Positions 7,738-8,217 of a stretch of 8,217 nt of DNA are shown piece after piece. A program made the position numbers and the translations under genes. The stretch covers positions 1 through 8,217 of the forward strand of contig CAXMPG010000093.1 in NCBI GenBank assembly GCA_964195485.1. The letters are read 5' to 3'. Positions within the stretch are counted from its first letter, which is position 1, and the number at the start of each line of letters is the position of its first letter. The stretch is from CAJXZP01 sp964195485 (GTDB taxonomy: Bacteria; Bacteroidota; Bacteroidia; Flavobacteriales_G; Salibacteraceae). Under the pieces are notes generated by a model that worked only from the letters and a program-made list of their open reading frames with translations, was not told the DNA's origin and did no database searches.

Positions 7738-7814
7738 ATGGCTAGTATTTTTATTTGGGCATTACTCATTCCGCGAAAAGCTTCATGAGCCCGCGCTTTC
7801 CACTATAACTTTTA

Positions 7815-7863
7815 TTTTTTTGTAACGGCCCTTCGAGTACCTCAGTATCCTTTTACAAAAAAA
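7815..7863. repeat. 11-bp inverted repeat TTTTTTTGTAA / TTACAAAAAAA with 27-bp spacer
   Basis: TTTTTTTGTAA at 7815-7825 and its exact reverse complement at 7853-7863. Just outside, the flanks remain partly complementary (CTTTT against AAAAAG with a small bulge). The spacer contains CCCTTCGAGTACCTCAG, which resembles the core of short dispersed intergenic repeats I have seen in Bacteroidota genomes. The arms are mostly homopolymer, so a chance origin is possible. Confidence 0.5.
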
Positions 7864-7944
7864 GCAAAAAGGTTGCCGTTTCTATCGCTAATGCAAATTA
7901 GTAGATGCTATCCAGCTTTTTCCTTAAGAACAAATTACGAGATA

Positions 7945-7992
7945 AGTCACCGGGTGACTATTCACAAAGCCAAAAGCAGTCACCCGCTGACT
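7945..7992. repeat. Pair of near-identical 15-bp palindromes 33 bp apart
   Basis: AGTCACCGGGTGACT (7945-7959) is a perfect palindrome around one central base. AGTCACCCGCTGACT (7978-7992) shares 13 of 15 bases; its inner pairs are changed, leaving AGTCA/TGACT arms around a 5-base centre. Starts are 33 bp apart, about three helical turns. This resembles paired operator half-sites or a degenerate dispersed repeat. The next gene starts 155 bp downstream. Confidence 0.55.
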
Positions 7993-8147
7993 CAGCATAA
8001 GAACTTTGGCAACAGCTCAATTCCAAAGAAGCAAAATCACTCTCAAATTTTCAATTTATTTAACTATTTTATTTAAAACGAATTACCTCATATTAAAAAG
8101 CGTATTTTCACGTTACGGATAACCAATTTACTCTTTTACAATACACT

Positions 8148-8217
8148 TTGAAATACCTTTATCTCATATTATTTCTGTTTTCTATTCAATCTACACAATT
8201 ATTTGCCCAAGGCGAAT
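8148..8217 (+). CDS. N-terminus of an exported protein, truncated by window edge
   Basis: Only the first 23 codons are visible. From a TTG start the frame reads a textbook Sec signal peptide: Lys2, a hydrophobic core YLYLILFLFSI, and a probable cleavage at LFA-QGE (between residues 20 and 21), typical of Bacteroidota exported proteins, which often have Gln at the new N-terminus. The frame is open upstream to a TAA at 8094-8096 but holds no ATG, so TTG at 8148 is the best start in it. No lipobox Cys is seen. The function cannot be told from this fragment. A start this weak in initiation strength may mean modest expression (inference). Confidence 0.72.
   Translation, partial: MKYLYLILFLFSIQSTQLFAQGE

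Larger units (their letters stand above)
7738..8147. other. Intergenic region with several inverted repeats, no convincing gene
   Basis: About 410 bp between the mdh terminator and the next start. A 67-codon open frame from a TTG at 7873 has a composition unlike a real protein and no family resemblance, so I do not call it. No tRNA or CRISPR pattern is seen. The region holds an 11-bp inverted repeat (7815-7863), a CTAAT/ATTAG hairpin (7888-7901), and two similar 15-bp palindromes (7945-7959 and 7978-7992), described separately. A promoter for the gene starting at 8148 should lie here but no TAnnTTTG match is convincing. Confidence 0.6.

Noticed and set aside
7873..8076. 67-codon open frame starting at TTG
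   Set aside because: Rich in His, Ser, Asn and Lys without any domain or signal peptide, spans the palindromes and ends in AT-rich DNA; looks like a chance open frame.

Overview
The window looks like the chromosome of a member of the Bacteroidota, most likely a flavobacterium of the Flavobacteriales (Crocinitomicaceae or Cryomorphaceae would fit, but the family is a guess). The reasons are AT-rich DNA, a large secreted protein ending in a type IX secretion (T9SS) type B sorting domain of the gliding-motility-associated class, a YidC of the Bacteroidota type, starts without a clear Shine-Dalgarno, and a TAnnTTTG-type -7 promoter box in front of mdh.

Layout. Positions 1-1673 (+) hold the 3' nine-tenths of yidC, the inner-membrane protein insertase; the frame is open to the left edge, so the start is outside. 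Two bases later comes a small lipoprotein gene with a DUF6438-like domain (1676-2173, +), probably in the same transcript. A 323-bp spacer (2174-2496) separates this pair from a convergent minus-strand pair: a 151-aa exported protein of unknown function (6587-6132) with a GTG start, and a 1211-aa modular surface or secreted protein (6132-2497). Stop and start of these two overlap as TAATG, so they are almost certainly translationally coupled. A 162-bp divergent spacer with a probable mdh promoter leads to malate dehydrogenase (6750-7682, +), closed by a very strong intrinsic terminator (7705-7737). The 410-bp region 7738-8147 has no convincing gene but holds several inverted repeats, including two nearly identical 15-bp palindromes 33 bp apart. 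The first 23 codons of a new exported protein begin at a TTG (8148) and run off the right edge.

How they fit together. Most of the window concerns the cell envelope: YidC inserts inner-membrane proteins, the lipoprotein is membrane-anchored, the 1211-aa protein is exported by Sec and then T9SS, and its coupled small partner and the truncated right-hand gene both carry Sec signal peptides. Malate dehydrogenase is an independent housekeeping TCA-cycle gene with its own promoter and terminator.

I do not see a clear new defence, mobile or RNA system. The most interesting items are the unknown 151-aa gene coupled to the T9SS substrate, the CUB plus P-domain architecture of that substrate without any protease domain, and the paired palindromes downstream of mdh.
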